Source of the DNA: Candidatus Zhuqueibacterota bacterium
GTDB taxonomy: Bacteria > Zhuqueibacterota > Zhuqueibacteria > Oceanimicrobiales > Oceanimicrobiaceae
Reading direction: 5' to 3'
Assembly (NCBI GenBank): GCA_029261995.1
Contig: JAJDAF010000068.1
Coordinates: forward strand, 1 to 47,399
Length of the DNA stretch: 47,399 nt
The notes beneath the pieces were generated by a model. The model searched no databases and was not told the DNA's origin. It saw only the letters and a list, made by a program, of their open reading frames with translations. Below, piece by piece: positions 25,794 to 34,326 of the stretch (the first letter of the stretch is position 1; the number at the start of each line of letters is the position of its first letter). The position numbers were made by a program, and so were the translations under genes.

Positions 25794-26723
25794 TCAGACG
25801 GCAGCCACTTCATGAGTCACCCGGCGTCGCCAAGCGCCAGGATTCTGCTTGAATTGGCGTTTGAACGCTCGGCTGAAGGCGGCCTCCGAGGTGTAGCCGA
25901 CCTGCTCCGCGATATCTATCAGCGGCAACTGTCGCTCTCGCAACAGGTCTCTTGCTTTCTGCATGCGCCAGTTGGTCAGATAGTTCATCGGCGTCATCCC
26001 AACCAAGAGCTTGAATCTGGCGGCAAACGAAGAGCGCGACATGCCAATGGTTCGGGCGATGCCTTCGAGCGTCCAGCCGTTCTGAGGTTGTGAGTGAATC
26101 AAAGCCAGCGCCGCATTGATTTGTCCGTCGCTGAGCGCAGCAAAGAAACCGTGTGCAACCTTTTCCCTCAGCATATGGGCGCGCAGAATCTGAATAAAAA
26201 GCACCTCGGCCAGGCGTCTGCTCACGATGTCGGAGCCAGGCGAATCGGAACCCGCCTCCTGGATAATCACATTGGTCGCGGCTTCCAGCCAACTCAGGTG
26301 CCGCCGTTCCGTGCCCGGGATGTGGATGAATCGCGGCAGCGCCGTCATGAACGGATGCGCGAGATTCTTCTGAAATTCGAAATGTCCGCAGACAAGGGTT
26401 GTGCTAACCACGCCATTCTGAAACAGCGGCGTTTGGTTGTGGAAGGCTTCGACCACCTGCTTGCCGGGAGTACGTTTATTTCTCGAGTCATCCGCCAGCC
26501 AGTGGGAGTCTCCCAGTGGAAACATCACAATATCGCCGGCGGACAGGGATAGCGGAGCCGCAAAGTTGTCAGCCTGCAGCCAGCATTGGCCGCTGACCAC
26601 AAGGTGGAATTGCGCAAAGGGGCCGGCATCGACATTCATGCCCCACGGTGAAGAGAAATCAGATCGGAAGTAGACGTTGCTCTTGAATTGGACCAACTGC
26701 AAAATATCACTGAGTGCATCCAT
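25794..26723 (-). CDS. AraC-family transcriptional regulator with cupin sensor domain
   Basis: 309 residues. Residues 1-190 form a cupin-type ligand-binding domain (PWGMNVDAGPFAQFHLVVSGQCWLQ, LSAGDIVMFPLGDSHWLAD, LVCGHFEF) of the AraC-binding-like / Cupin_6 kind. Residues about 200-300 carry the two helix-turn-helix motifs (WTLEGIARTIGMSRSSFAARF, PLIDIAEQVGYTSEAAFSRAF, then the conserved PGAWRR). Such regulators often control a neighbouring detoxification or transport gene. Here the YHS protein gene is divergently transcribed 139 bases away and is the obvious candidate target. No strong ribosome site is evident before the ATG at 26723. Confidence 0.92.
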   Translation of the reverse strand: MDALSDILQLVQFKSNVYFRSDFSSPWGMNVDAGPFAQFHLVVSGQCWLQADNFAAPLSLSAGDIVMFPLGDSHWLADDSRNKRTPGKQVVEAFHNQTPLFQNGVVSTTLVCGHFEFQKNLAHPFMTALPRFIHIPGTERRHLSWLEAATNVIIQEAGSDSPGSDIVSRRLAEVLFIQILRAHMLREKVAHGFFAALSDGQINAALALIHSQPQNGWTLEGIARTIGMSRSSFAARFKLLVGMTPMNYLTNWRMQKARDLLRERQLPLIDIAEQVGYTSEAAFSRAFKRQFKQNPGAWRRRVTHEVAAV

Positions 26724-26862
26724 AATCCATCTGCCGACTTTAAGTTGTACGATTTGTTAATTTATTTGGACTGAAGAGCATTGTTAGTACAAAGCAAGAT
26801 ACTTATTTTTGTCAGTGAAAGTCAAACCCAAATTCTCGGTGTATCAAACAGGAGGTTTTTAC

Positions 26863-27339
26863 ATGTTCAAATCAGCATTGGCGGTTTTTTTATTTTGTCT
26901 GCTGTTTTCGGTGAGTTCGCTATCTGCGCAGTCATCTAGCAGTAAGAAGTTTGTGACCAGCGACAATGTTGCGATCAATGGCTATGACGTTGTTGCTTAT
27001 TTCAATCAACACGAAGCAACCAAAGGAAGTCCACGGTTCGAGGCTCGTTACAAGGGCACGAATTACCGGTTTGCTAGTGCTGAGAACAAGAAGCAGTTTC
27101 TGGCCAGCCCGGAGAAGTTCCTACCGCAGTACGGCGGATGGTGTGCCTTTGCCATGGGCATGAAAAATGCGCCGGTGCCGAGCAATCCCACGACCTTCAA
27201 ACTTCATGACGGTAAGTTGTATCTGTTTTTCAATGACTTGTATGAAGGCAAGAAGTTCAACACAATCGTGCCCTGGAACGGCGACGAAAAGAATATCATG
27301 AAAAAGGCTGATGCCAACTGGGCAGCGATGCCTCGTTAG
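26863..27339 (+). CDS. Secreted YHS-domain protein
   Basis: 158 residues from the ATG at 26863, which has CAGGAGG seven bases upstream; an 18-codon upstream extension lacks a site. A signal peptide (MFKSALAVFLFCLLFSVSS) ends at LSAQS. The YHS motif region is VAINGYDVVAYF, RFEARYKGTNYRFASAENKKQFLASPEKFLPQYGGWCAFAMG, with the Cys and aromatic residues typical of the domain that binds metals in copper-handling and hydroxylase proteins. This secreted class is widespread and uncharacterised. It is divergent from the AraC regulator gene and ends near a GC-rich hairpin. Confidence 0.9.
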   Translation: MFKSALAVFLFCLLFSVSSLSAQSSSSKKFVTSDNVAINGYDVVAYFNQHEATKGSPRFEARYKGTNYRFASAENKKQFLASPEKFLPQYGGWCAFAMGMKNAPVPSNPTTFKLHDGKLYLFFNDLYEGKKFNTIVPWNGDEKNIMKKADANWAAMPR

Positions 27340-27366
27340 CCTGACAGTGAGAATTCGCATTCCTGA

Positions 27367-27386
27367 GGGGTGGCGGTGACCACCCC
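27367..27386. terminator. Hairpin between convergent YHS and arfB genes
   Basis: GGGGTGG, a six-base CGGTGA loop and CCACCCC form a seven-pair GC-rich stem 28 bases after the YHS stop. On the plus strand CTTGATTCTTC follows, a weak T-tract. It is a probable terminator for the YHS gene. Confidence 0.45.
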
Positions 27387-27473
27387 CTTGATTCTTCGCC
27401 CTCGCTCTTTATCTCCAGTTGTTCGTTTCCATTTCTACAATCTCAGTTCAGCCCAGTCAGCAGAACATGGCGA

Positions 27474-27914
27474 TCAGTCGTCCGATGGAGATGGCGGCTT
27501 TCGGCTCTGTTTTTTTTTGCTCTGGCGCCGCTTCTCATCGACGCGTTGGCGCTTCGCAGCCCTGGAGGGTTTCGTGCGCAGCCGGGGTTTGGGTTTTTCT
27601 GCTGCTTGTTGAATCAGCGCTACCAGTCTGGCAATGGCATCGGAGCGATTGCGCTCTTGCGTACGAAAACGCCGCGCCAGCAGGATTAGAACACCATCCG
27701 CCGTCGCCCGCCTGCCTGCGAGCTTCAGAAGACGCGCGCGTACTTCGTCGGGCAAAGCCTCCGAGCTTGCTGCGTCAAAACGCAACTGCACTGCTGTCGC
27801 CACTTTGTTGACGTTCTGCCCGCCTGGGCCGGAGGAACGGACGAACTCGAACTCAAGCTCCCGCATCGGCAGTACGATTTCGTCAGTGACCCGGATTGTA
27901 TTGGAAGTTTCCAC
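27474..27914 (-). CDS. arfB: Alternative ribosome-rescue factor ArfB (YaeJ-type peptidyl-tRNA hydrolase)
   Basis: 146 residues, the usual length for ArfB rather than a full release factor. The catalytic GGQ loop is in FEFVRSSGPGGQNVNKVATA near residue 30, followed by LRFDAASS and the helical region. The C-terminus is a lysine/arginine-rich tail (KPSRAAKRQRVDEKRRQSKKK) that in ArfB inserts into the empty mRNA channel of stalled ribosomes. It hydrolyses peptidyl-tRNA on non-stop complexes. Start is GTG at 27914 without a strong ribosome site. It is a stand-alone gene convergent with the YHS gene. Confidence 0.95.
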   Translation of the reverse strand: METSNTIRVTDEIVLPMRELEFEFVRSSGPGGQNVNKVATAVQLRFDAASSEALPDEVRARLLKLAGRRATADGVLILLARRFRTQERNRSDAIARLVALIQQAAEKPKPRLRTKPSRAAKRQRVDEKRRQSKKKQSRKPPSPSDD

Positions 27915-27955
27915 CAGGAAAATTTAAAATAATACAGGTCTGTTGCAAGTTTTAC

Positions 27956-27984
27956 TTGACAATATAAACTCAACCCTGTAGTTT
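27956..27984 (+). promoter_or_regulatory. Candidate promoter of the amidase cassette
   Basis: TTGACA at 27956-27961 is a perfect -35 box; a 17-base spacer leads to TAGTTT, a weak -10 box. Transcription would start near 27991, about 140 bases before the amidase ATG. The weak -10 box suggests a need for an activator or low expression. Confidence 0.35.
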
Positions 27985-28130
27985 CATTCGAAAACATTGC
28001 ATTTCTGCAGCCCCCGATTGACATTCCGTCGTTTCCAGTTTCGGACTCCAGCTTCCCGGAGGGGCCTCGGGTGAGTGAAGTCGCACAGAATCATTTTTAA
28101 CAGCACCATCTTATTTATCGAGGATCTGAC

Positions 28131-28940
28131 ATGAAGGTGAACAAGCACTTGCTTGACGATGTTGAGTTTGTCAAGTCGCCGAACACGGGCGGTGACTTAA
28201 AACCGGACTCGATTATTATTCACTACACGGCGGGCAGAGATGCCGAGTCATCAATTCGGACGCTGGTCAACCCGAAGGTGAAGGCCTCGGCTCATCTTGT
28301 GGTCGGGCGTGACAACTCCGTGACTCAGCTCGTGCCGTTCAATGTCGTAGCCTGGCACGCCGGTAAAAGCTCGTTGGGAGGGCGAACCGGCTTCAATCAA
28401 TTCTCCATCGGCATCGAAATTGACAACGCCGGTGTGCTCACCCGGCAGGGTAACGTCTATTCATCCTGGTTCGGCCGCGCGTACCAGGAGAAGGATGTGC
28501 TTCGCGCTGTCCATCGCAATGAAACTGTGCGCAAATACTGGCACCGCTACACCGAGGAACAAATCACACTGGTGCAGGAAATCTGCGCAGCTCTGATCGA
28601 AGCATACGACATCGACGCCATTTGGGGACATGAGGAAATCTCTCCAGGCCGCAAGATCGATCCGGGCCCGGCGTTTCCGCTTGACAAGATGCGCCAGAGA
28701 TTGTTGCTTGGCCACCGCGACGAGGACGATGCAGAGCCCATCGCATTCCCCGCTCCAGGCATCGTGACCGCCGGCAAGTTGAACATCCGCTCTGGCCCGA
28801 CGGCGCAAGCCAGCAAAGTAGCGCAGCCGCTGCTGCAGGGCGCCAACGTCACCATCAAACAGCAGTCGAAGGACTGGTACCGGGTGCGGGCCGAGGTGGA
28901 AGGATGGGTTTCCGGCCATTACATTGAACTGAAAGACTAA
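28131..28940 (+). CDS. N-acetylmuramoyl-L-alanine amidase (Amidase_2) with C-terminal SH3 domain, no signal peptide
   Basis: 269 residues; GAGGATCTGAC precedes the ATG. The amidase domain covers residues 1-190, with zinc ligands expected at His in SIIIHYTAG, His in VVAWHAGKS and the Asp/His neighbourhood of IWGHEEISPGRKIDPG, the AmpD/phage endolysin pattern. Residues about 205-268 are a bacterial SH3 domain (GKLNIRSGPTAQASKVAQPL, WYRVRAEVEGWVSGHYIEL) for wall binding. It cuts between MurNAc and the stem peptide. There is no signal peptide or membrane helix, so it must stay cytoplasmic until released, as for phage endolysins. Four small membrane-protein genes follow with tight spacing. Recycling of anhydro-muropeptides (AmpD) is the alternative, but the SH3 domain argues against it. 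Confidence 0.9.
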   Translation: MKVNKHLLDDVEFVKSPNTGGDLKPDSIIIHYTAGRDAESSIRTLVNPKVKASAHLVVGRDNSVTQLVPFNVVAWHAGKSSLGGRTGFNQFSIGIEIDNAGVLTRQGNVYSSWFGRAYQEKDVLRAVHRNETVRKYWHRYTEEQITLVQEICAALIEAYDIDAIWGHEEISPGRKIDPGPAFPLDKMRQRLLLGHRDEDDAEPIAFPAPGIVTAGKLNIRSGPTAQASKVAQPLLQGANVTIKQQSKDWYRVRAEVEGWVSGHYIELKD

Positions 28941-28952
28941 CCTGGAGGCAGC

Positions 28953-29348
28953 ATGAAAAAGTTCATTCTGGCCTTTGCGGTGGTCGTCGTCATTGGCGCG
29001 CTGGTTTACCTTTCGCGCGCAGGCCTTATCCCCGGCTGGCAGACCCTCAGCATCGTGTTTGCCGCTGTGGCAGCGCCATTCAAGCTGCTCATGAGTTTGT
29101 TTGGGGATAAAGAAGCCGAGATTCGCGCCGCGCATGCAAAGCTGCGCGAGCAAGAAGGTGACTACCAGGCTAACCTCGATTCCAGAATTCAGAGCCGCCA
29201 ACTGAGTGTGGACAAGCTGAATCAGGATATTCAGGCCATCGACGGCAGGATTGATGAATTGCGACAGCGCCGCGAAAATATCGACCAGCAGGTCGAGCAA
29301 ATGGGACTGGAGGAATTGCAGAGCGAAGGCCGCCGGCTGTTCCGCTAA
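28953..29348 (+). CDS. Small membrane protein with coiled-coil tail
   Basis: 131 residues, 12 bases after the amidase, with TGGAGGCAGC before the ATG. Two hydrophobic segments (residues about 3-20 and 28-48: FILAFAVVVVIGALVYL; LSIVFAAVAAPFKLLMSLF) are followed by a charged heptad-rich helix from about residue 52 to 125 (KEAEIRAAHAKLREQ, RIDELRQRRENIDQQVEQM). No family recognised. The layout resembles inner-membrane spanins or holin-like accessory proteins of phage lysis modules, where a membrane helix anchors a long periplasmic coiled coil. Confidence 0.75.
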   Translation: MKKFILAFAVVVVIGALVYLSRAGLIPGWQTLSIVFAAVAAPFKLLMSLFGDKEAEIRAAHAKLREQEGDYQANLDSRIQSRQLSVDKLNQDIQAIDGRIDELRQRRENIDQQVEQMGLEELQSEGRRLFR

Positions 29349-29400
29349 CTTCGAGGATTCAGCCCAGATGCACTCGCGCCAGACAGACCAAGGAGGAATC

Positions 29401-29844
29401 GTGAACAAACCACTGCTTGCCTGCTTCATCCTGTTGTTATCCCTGCCGGCATTTGCACAGAACGACGCCGGTTTGAACCGTGAATTTCCGTTTTACCTTT
29501 TGCCGGGTGAGGGCTTGCGGGTACCGGCTCAGTTTGACACGTTGTGGATATTCAATCAGAAAACATACAAGAATGCCGTCACGAAAGCCTTGCAGCTCGA
29601 AGTGGCCGACAGCCTTGCAAAGCAACATGAGCTAAAAGCTGCCGCTCTCGAAGCGGTCGTCGTCGAGAAAGACACCATCATCGCGATGGCCCGGGAGGGC
29701 TACATTCATTACCGCGATCTCTGGGAAGAGACGGACCTCAAGCTCGAGGAGGCCGAAGTAAAGAATGCCAAGCGCTGGCAGGTGGTATTCTGGGGATTTG
29801 TCACCGGCGCAGTCACCACAGGATTGATGGTTGGCCTGTTGTAA
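29401..29844 (+). CDS. Exported protein with C-terminal membrane anchor
   Basis: 147 residues from the GTG at 29401, which has a perfect AAGGAGG upstream; the frame is open earlier but overlaps the previous gene and has no site. A signal peptide (VNKPLLACFILLLSLPAFA, cleavage before QND) is followed by a mostly helical region with probable coiled coil (residues about 55-120: VADSLAKQHELKAAALEAVV, LWEETDLKLEEAEVKNAKR). The chain ends in a membrane helix (VVFWGFVTGAVTTGLMVGLL). So it spans the periplasm with its end in the membrane. No homology recognised; an envelope-bridging role alongside the amidase fits the context. Confidence 0.75.
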   Translation: MNKPLLACFILLLSLPAFAQNDAGLNREFPFYLLPGEGLRVPAQFDTLWIFNQKTYKNAVTKALQLEVADSLAKQHELKAAALEAVVVEKDTIIAMAREGYIHYRDLWEETDLKLEEAEVKNAKRWQVVFWGFVTGAVTTGLMVGLL

Positions 29845-29904
29845 CGGCTGCCAGCAAAATAAGAACTTGAAATCATGAAATTGAATGTCGAGGGAGGCTA
29901 CTAA

Positions 29905-30453
29905 ATGACATTACCCACAGTTGTGCAGGAAGCTACCCAAGCCGCGGCGCAGACACCGACGCCTGCGGAAACAATGCCCATCGAGGGCTTCATCACCGGA
30001 GATGTTATTTTTATCATCGCCGGTGGGCTGGTGCTGGTTTGGCTGACGTTGCTCACTGTTTTTCTCTTTCACATGATTCGCAAGTACACGCTCGGCGATT
30101 GGGATGAGGACAACAGGAATCCTTATGAAGGCGAAACCATGAGCATGCCGCGTGGCGTCTTTCGAGGCATCCTCACCATTTCGCTGCTGGTCATCGTTCT
30201 CATTCTGGAAGTCGTAAGCCTGAAGACGCCATTCGTCGAGTTCAACGGCGAACTCATCTCTCTTGAGAACAAGCTCGAGCAGTTAATGGTTGCCTTTCAA
30301 ATGATGCTGGCGTTCTATTTTGGCAGCAAGGTTTTGCACCACATCACCAGCGCCGACGCTAAAAAGACGAAACACTTGGTCGGTGCCGCGGCACAGCCAA
30401 CCGTCAGCAACGCGCCAACAGGCGAATACGATGAATCTGGTACGGTCGGTTAA
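29905..30453 (+). CDS. Multi-span membrane protein of the amidase cassette, holin-like
   Basis: 182 residues with GGGAGGCTACTAA before the ATG. An acidic, Thr/Pro/Ala-rich N-terminus (residues 1-35) precedes a strong helix (DVIFIIAGGLVLVWLTLLTV), a cytoplasmic-looking polar loop (KYTLGDWDEDNRNPYEGE), a second helix (GILTISLLVIVLILEVV) and a third segment (MVAFQMMLAFYFGSKVLHHI), then a polar tail. Three spans in under 200 residues in an amidase operon suggests a pore-forming holin analogue. This is context-based; no holin family was recognised. Its 3' end overlaps the next gene by 23 bases. Confidence 0.7.
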   Translation: MTLPTVVQEATQAAAQTPTPAETMPIEGFITGDVIFIIAGGLVLVWLTLLTVFLFHMIRKYTLGDWDEDNRNPYEGETMSMPRGVFRGILTISLLVIVLILEVVSLKTPFVEFNGELISLENKLEQLMVAFQMMLAFYFGSKVLHHITSADAKKTKHLVGAAAQPTVSNAPTGEYDESGTVG

Positions 30454-30904
30454 AGGCCTGTTTTCCAGGCTCAACTTCGAGCCGGAAGATTCATCGAAAA
30501 TCACACTGTTTGCCAACAGGGCGGAGGCTATCGTCTTCTGGCTCTGCATCAGCGGCTTGGTGTTCCTCGGCATCATTGTTCTGTTTCGCTATCTTACGGC
30601 CAAAAACATCACCGGCGACCACAAGAGTTTGCAGGCTGTGCAGCAGGAGTTGCGAATGGAAGTTGATTCCCTGCGCTCGCAAAATCAAATGCTGGCGCAG
30701 CAGATGGAAGACATGCAAGTTCGTTTGCAGCGTGCGACGGCCCGGCACGACAGCATGATAATCCAATTGCAACGCCGGCCCGCTCCGTCAGCGGCCGTCG
30801 TCAGGCCCAACCAGGGAACTGTCGCACGCGACGGTCGCAGCACCATGCTAAAGAGCCTGTTTGGCATCGAAAGCAGGCCGGCGCGACAGACTGCCGTAAA
30901 ATAG
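30431..30904 (+). CDS. Single-span membrane protein with coiled coil
   Basis: 157 residues from the ATG at 30431, inside the end of the previous gene, so translation is likely coupled; the open frame back to 30320 is shadow. A basic N-terminus (MNLVRSVKGLFSRLNF) leads to one long hydrophobic helix (residues about 34-57: IVFWLCISGLVFLGIIVLF). A coiled coil follows (about 70-105: SLQAVQQELRMEVDSLRSQN, MLAQQMEDMQVRLQRATARH), then a proline-rich basic tail. No family recognised. This is the last gene of the cassette; about 150 bases then separate it from the sensor kinase. Confidence 0.7.
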   Translation: MNLVRSVKGLFSRLNFEPEDSSKITLFANRAEAIVFWLCISGLVFLGIIVLFRYLTAKNITGDHKSLQAVQQELRMEVDSLRSQNQMLAQQMEDMQVRLQRATARHDSMIIQLQRRPAPSAAVVRPNQGTVARDGRSTMLKSLFGIESRPARQTAVK

Positions 30905-31055
30905 ACCATTCTCACCGTTTAAACAGCCAGTCAACCCACTCATCCGTTTCAGGTTCACGGTCGCAAAAGTTTAGTTGCTTTTTGGGACGCAAAATCCTTA
31001 GTTTTACGTCTGTAAGACCTTGTGGTCAAGAACTACACAACTGAACGAAAGCGAT

Positions 31056-34000
31056 ATGATGCATCAGGTTCGCGGACAATTTCTCGGTTTGCTTTTTCTT
31101 TGCCTGCTGGTATGCCACACATCCGGTCCGGCGCAAACGCAAGCGCCGAGATTCGAGCATATCTCCGTCGATGACGGTCTTTCGCAGAGCACGGGTCAAG
31201 CGATTCTTCAAGATCGGCAGGGTTTTCTGTGGTTCGCCACACAGGACGGCTTGAACAAGTACGATGGCATCCAGTTCACCATTTTTCGCCATGACGCTGA
31301 AGACACCACCTCGATTGCTGGCAACGTCATCAATTCAATGTGCCTGGACAACAGTGGCGCGATGTGGCTCGCCTTCGAGGGCGGCAGCATCGACCGATTC
31401 GATCCCGGCCAGGGAAAAGCGAGACACTATTCCCGGCAAATGCGGCAGCAAGGTGAATGGTCTGACAAAATGGTCGGCATGGCTTATGCCGACTCAGCGG
31501 GCGGGCTTTGGCTGGGAACCTCCCAGGGTCTGGCGCACTATCTCAGAAGTACAGACACTTTCGAGTATTTTGAGCTTGATTCTCTTGCTTCAGAGGAAGA
31601 TGTTGTCACAGCAATTGTGGCGGGCAAGGCTGAAACCCTCTGGCTCGGAACCTTAAAGGGCGGACTTTTCACCTTTGACCGGGCCGCCGCGGAATTTCAA
31701 GTTGTTCGCCGCCCTGAGCAGTTCTCTCACTCTCGCTCGGTGGGCGCTATCAGCCAGATCCGGCTGGACAGATTCGGAGATCTGTGGTTTGCCACCAGCC
31801 GTGCCGGCATCTGGCGGCTGAATCCAGACAAAGGTTCCTGGGTCACCTACGAAATGGCAGCCGCCCAGTCTGAAGGCGGCAGGCCGATTCCGGTGTCATG
31901 CCTGGTTGAGGATGCAAGCAGCGATTTTTGGGTTGGAACCGAAGGGTACGGACTCTTCCATCTTCGCCGTGACACAGGTGAGTTTTCTGCCTTTCGCTAC
32001 GACCCCTATGAGCCATTCAGCCTGAATAACAACGTTATCAAGTCGCTTTTCCTGGACGCCGCTCGTACGTTGTGGGTGGGCACCTCTGGCGGCGGCATCA
32101 ACAAATATGATCCCAAGAAGATCAAATTTCAGCACATCCGCCACACGCTGAAGAATCCGGATCTTTTGCGCGGCAATATGATATGGTCAATCTTTGAAGA
32201 TTCAAAACGACGGCTCTGGCTGGGCACGCACACCGGCGGGTTGAATGTTCTCGACCAGCGTAGCGGCGACACCCGAGTGTTCGAATACAGTGAACAGACT
32301 GGAGGTGTGGGGCCAGGGACTGCATTTTCGGTCTGTGAAGACCTAGACGGTACGATCTGGGTGGGGACGAGAGGGGGTGGTCTCAGCCGTTTCAACGAGG
32401 GATCCGGGACTTTCAAACGCTATCTTGCGAACCGGCGAAATCCGGAAGGCTTGCTGGGGAGAACGGTGCGCGCCATGCACGTCGATTCAGAGGGCATCAT
32501 CTGGATGGCTGTTCCCGGCGGTGGCCTGCACCGCTTTGAACCGCGCACGGAGCGCTTTACACACTACCTGCATAACGAAGATGACGGCGCCAGCATCGCG
32601 AGCAATTCTGCCATAACTCTGTTCGAGGACAGCCGCAATGACATCTGGGTTGGCACCTCCAATGCCGGCGTCTGCCGTTTCGACCGGGCCACGGGCTCAT
32701 TTGAGCGTTTCCACTACCAGGATGACGCGCGCGGAAGTCTGAGTAATGATTTTGTCATGGCGATTGCCGAGGATACTTCCGGCGCCATTTGGGTCGGCAC
32801 CTACAGCGGCATCAACCGCTTTGATTCGGACACCCGCACCTTCAGCCGCTACAATGTGAAAGACGGCTTGCCCAACGGCGTGGTCTACGGTGCGTTGGCC
32901 GACGACCGTGGCGGGATTTGGCTTTCCACCAACCGGGGCCTGTCGCGGCTGGATGTGGTACGGGGGACCTTCCGCAACTACCACTTGGACGACGGCCTGC
33001 AAAGTTACGAGTATAATTCCGGCGCCTTCTTCAAAAACAGAGACGGCCAGATGTTTTTCGGCGGGATCAATGGCGTGAACATGTTTCATCCCGACAGCAT
33101 TCGCGACAACCCTTATGCACCACCTGTCGTGGTCAGCGGGGTCAAGAAGTTTGACCAGGACGTAGAACTGCCTGGCGTGCCGTTCGAACCGGTGCGCTTT
33201 TCCTACACCGACAATTTCGTGACTTTTGAATTTGCCGCTCTCGACTTCACCAACCCGGAACGCAATGAGTTCGCCTACAAATTAGATGGCTTGAACGAAG
33301 ATTGGATCTATTGCGGCAATCAGCGCTACGCTACTTTCACAAATCTCGGCGCCGGACACTACGAGTTCCACGTTAAGGCGGCCAACAACGACGGCGTCTG
33401 GAACGAAACCGGAGCCAGTCTCCGAATTGTCGTGACACCGCCATTCTGGCAAAGCTGGTGGTTCCGCTTGCTTTCTGTTGTGGCAGGGCTGACGGCCACC
33501 TTTCTAACCGTTCGCCACCTGCAACGAAAACAGAAGCACAAAGCCGAACGTGAGCGGAGATTTTCGGAGCTTAAGCTCAAAGCACTGCGCGCGCAAATGA
33601 ATCCGCATTTTGTTTTCAATACCTTGAATTCGATTCAGTATTTTATCTCGAGCAACGAGCGCAAGTCTGCGTTTGAGTATTTGTCAAAGTTCTCCAAACT
33701 CATGCGCTGCATTCTCGACAATTCCGAACGCGCGACCGTAACGGTGGCCGAGGAACTGGACGCGCTCCGACTTTATCTTGATCTCGAGCGTCTGCGCTTT
33801 GAAGGCAAGTTCGACTACCACCTGACCCTGGATCCTGCCATCGACCAGCACACCATCGAGATACCGACCTTGTTGATCCAGCCACTGGTGGAGAATGCCA
33901 TCCTGCACGGCTTAAATTGTGAACGAACCGGGGGACTGCTGGACATCACGCTGAGCCTGGGCCAGGACGCGATTGTCTGCTCGATTGAAGACAACGGCAT

Positions 34001-34214
34001 TGGAATCGAGAAATCGCTCGAGCAGAAGCCGCAACAAAACGGCCAGCACAAATCCGCCGGCCTCAAGGTGACGCAAGAGCGCCTGCAAACCCTGAACGCG
34101 CTGCGCCGGAACGGCAAGAGTATCGAGATTATTGACCTCGGACATGAGAACGGGCAATCACACGAATCACACGGCACACGTGTCAAAATCGTGATTCCGA
34201 TCGAGAACAATTGA
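31056..34214 (+). CDS. Beta-propeller (Reg_prop) / Y_Y_Y sensor histidine kinase of the LytS type
   Basis: 1052 residues from the ATG at 31056 (MMHQVRGQFLGLLFLCLLVC, signal peptide ending PAQTQA); a TTG 12 codons earlier is unlikely. Residues about 30-720 carry about a dozen Reg_prop motifs of the type L-W-x-G-T-x-G-G-L (FLWFATQDGLNKYDG, LWLGTSQGLAHY, IWVGTRGGGLSRF, IWVGTYSGINRFD) making twin seven-bladed propellers in the periplasm. A Y_Y_Y domain follows (FAALDFTNPERNEFAYKLDG, GHYEFHVKAANNDG), then a membrane helix (about 805-825), the phospho-acceptor region QMNPHFVFNTLNSIQYF and an ATPase with LIQPLVENAILHGLN and EDNGIGIEKS. These kinases usually sense polysaccharides or envelope ligands. 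There is no fused receiver; the partner regulator follows. Confidence 0.93.
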   Translation: MMHQVRGQFLGLLFLCLLVCHTSGPAQTQAPRFEHISVDDGLSQSTGQAILQDRQGFLWFATQDGLNKYDGIQFTIFRHDAEDTTSIAGNVINSMCLDNSGAMWLAFEGGSIDRFDPGQGKARHYSRQMRQQGEWSDKMVGMAYADSAGGLWLGTSQGLAHYLRSTDTFEYFELDSLASEEDVVTAIVAGKAETLWLGTLKGGLFTFDRAAAEFQVVRRPEQFSHSRSVGAISQIRLDRFGDLWFATSRAGIWRLNPDKGSWVTYEMAAAQSEGGRPIPVSCLVEDASSDFWVGTEGYGLFHLRRDTGEFSAFRYDPYEPFSLNNNVIKSLFLDAARTLWVGTSGGGINKYDPKKIKFQHIRHTLKNPDLLRGNMIWSIFEDSKRRLWLGTHTGGLNVLDQRSGDTRVFEYSEQTGGVGPGTAFSVCEDLDGTIWVGTRGGGLSRFNEGSGTFKRYLANRRNPEGLLGRTVRAMHVDSEGIIWMAVPGGGLHRFEPRTERFTHYLHNEDDGASIASNSAITLFEDSRNDIWVGTSNAGVCRFDRATGSFERFHYQDDARGSLSNDFVMAIAEDTSGAIWVGTYSGINRFDSDTRTFSRYNVKDGLPNGVVYGALADDRGGIWLSTNRGLSRLDVVRGTFRNYHLDDGLQSYEYNSGAFFKNRDGQMFFGGINGVNMFHPDSIRDNPYAPPVVVSGVKKFDQDVELPGVPFEPVRFSYTDNFVTFEFAALDFTNPERNEFAYKLDGLNEDWIYCGNQRYATFTNLGAGHYEFHVKAANNDGVWNETGASLRIVVTPPFWQSWWFRLLSVVAGLTATFLTVRHLQRKQKHKAERERRFSELKLKALRAQMNPHFVFNTLNSIQYFISSNERKSAFEYLSKFSKLMRCILDNSERATVTVAEELDALRLYLDLERLRFEGKFDYHLTLDPAIDQHTIEIPTLLIQPLVENAILHGLNCERTGGLLDITLSLGQDAIVCSIEDNGIGIEKSLEQKPQQNGQHKSAGLKVTQERLQTLNALRRNGKSIEIIDLGHENGQSHESHGTRVKIVIPIENN

Positions 34215-34222
34215 TCTGGATT

Positions 34223-34262
34223 CTCCCTCTGAAGAGCCTGTCCTGAGCTTGCCAGGGGGAAG
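34223..34262. repeat. Imperfect palindrome between kinase and regulator genes
   Basis: TTCTCCCTCTGAAG and CTTGCCAGGGGGAA are largely complementary across a CCTGTCCTGAG core. It resembles short dispersed palindromes found in many genomes and could form an RNA hairpin separating the two cistrons. There is no second copy in the window. Confidence 0.3.
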
Positions 34263-34326
34263 CGAGATGAGAGATTGATCGCAACTTTCCAGATTTCATG
34301 ATGGTGCAAGTTGACCAAGGTGCGAT

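Noticed and set aside
28461-29429. Minus-strand open frame of 322 codons across the amidase cassette
   Set aside because: It lies opposite two well-supported genes with ribosome sites and recognisable domains, and its translation has no family features.
28131-30904. Intact prophage
   Set aside because: Only lysis-like functions are present. There are no structural, replication, integrase or packaging genes, and flanking genes are chromosomal housekeeping or signalling genes.
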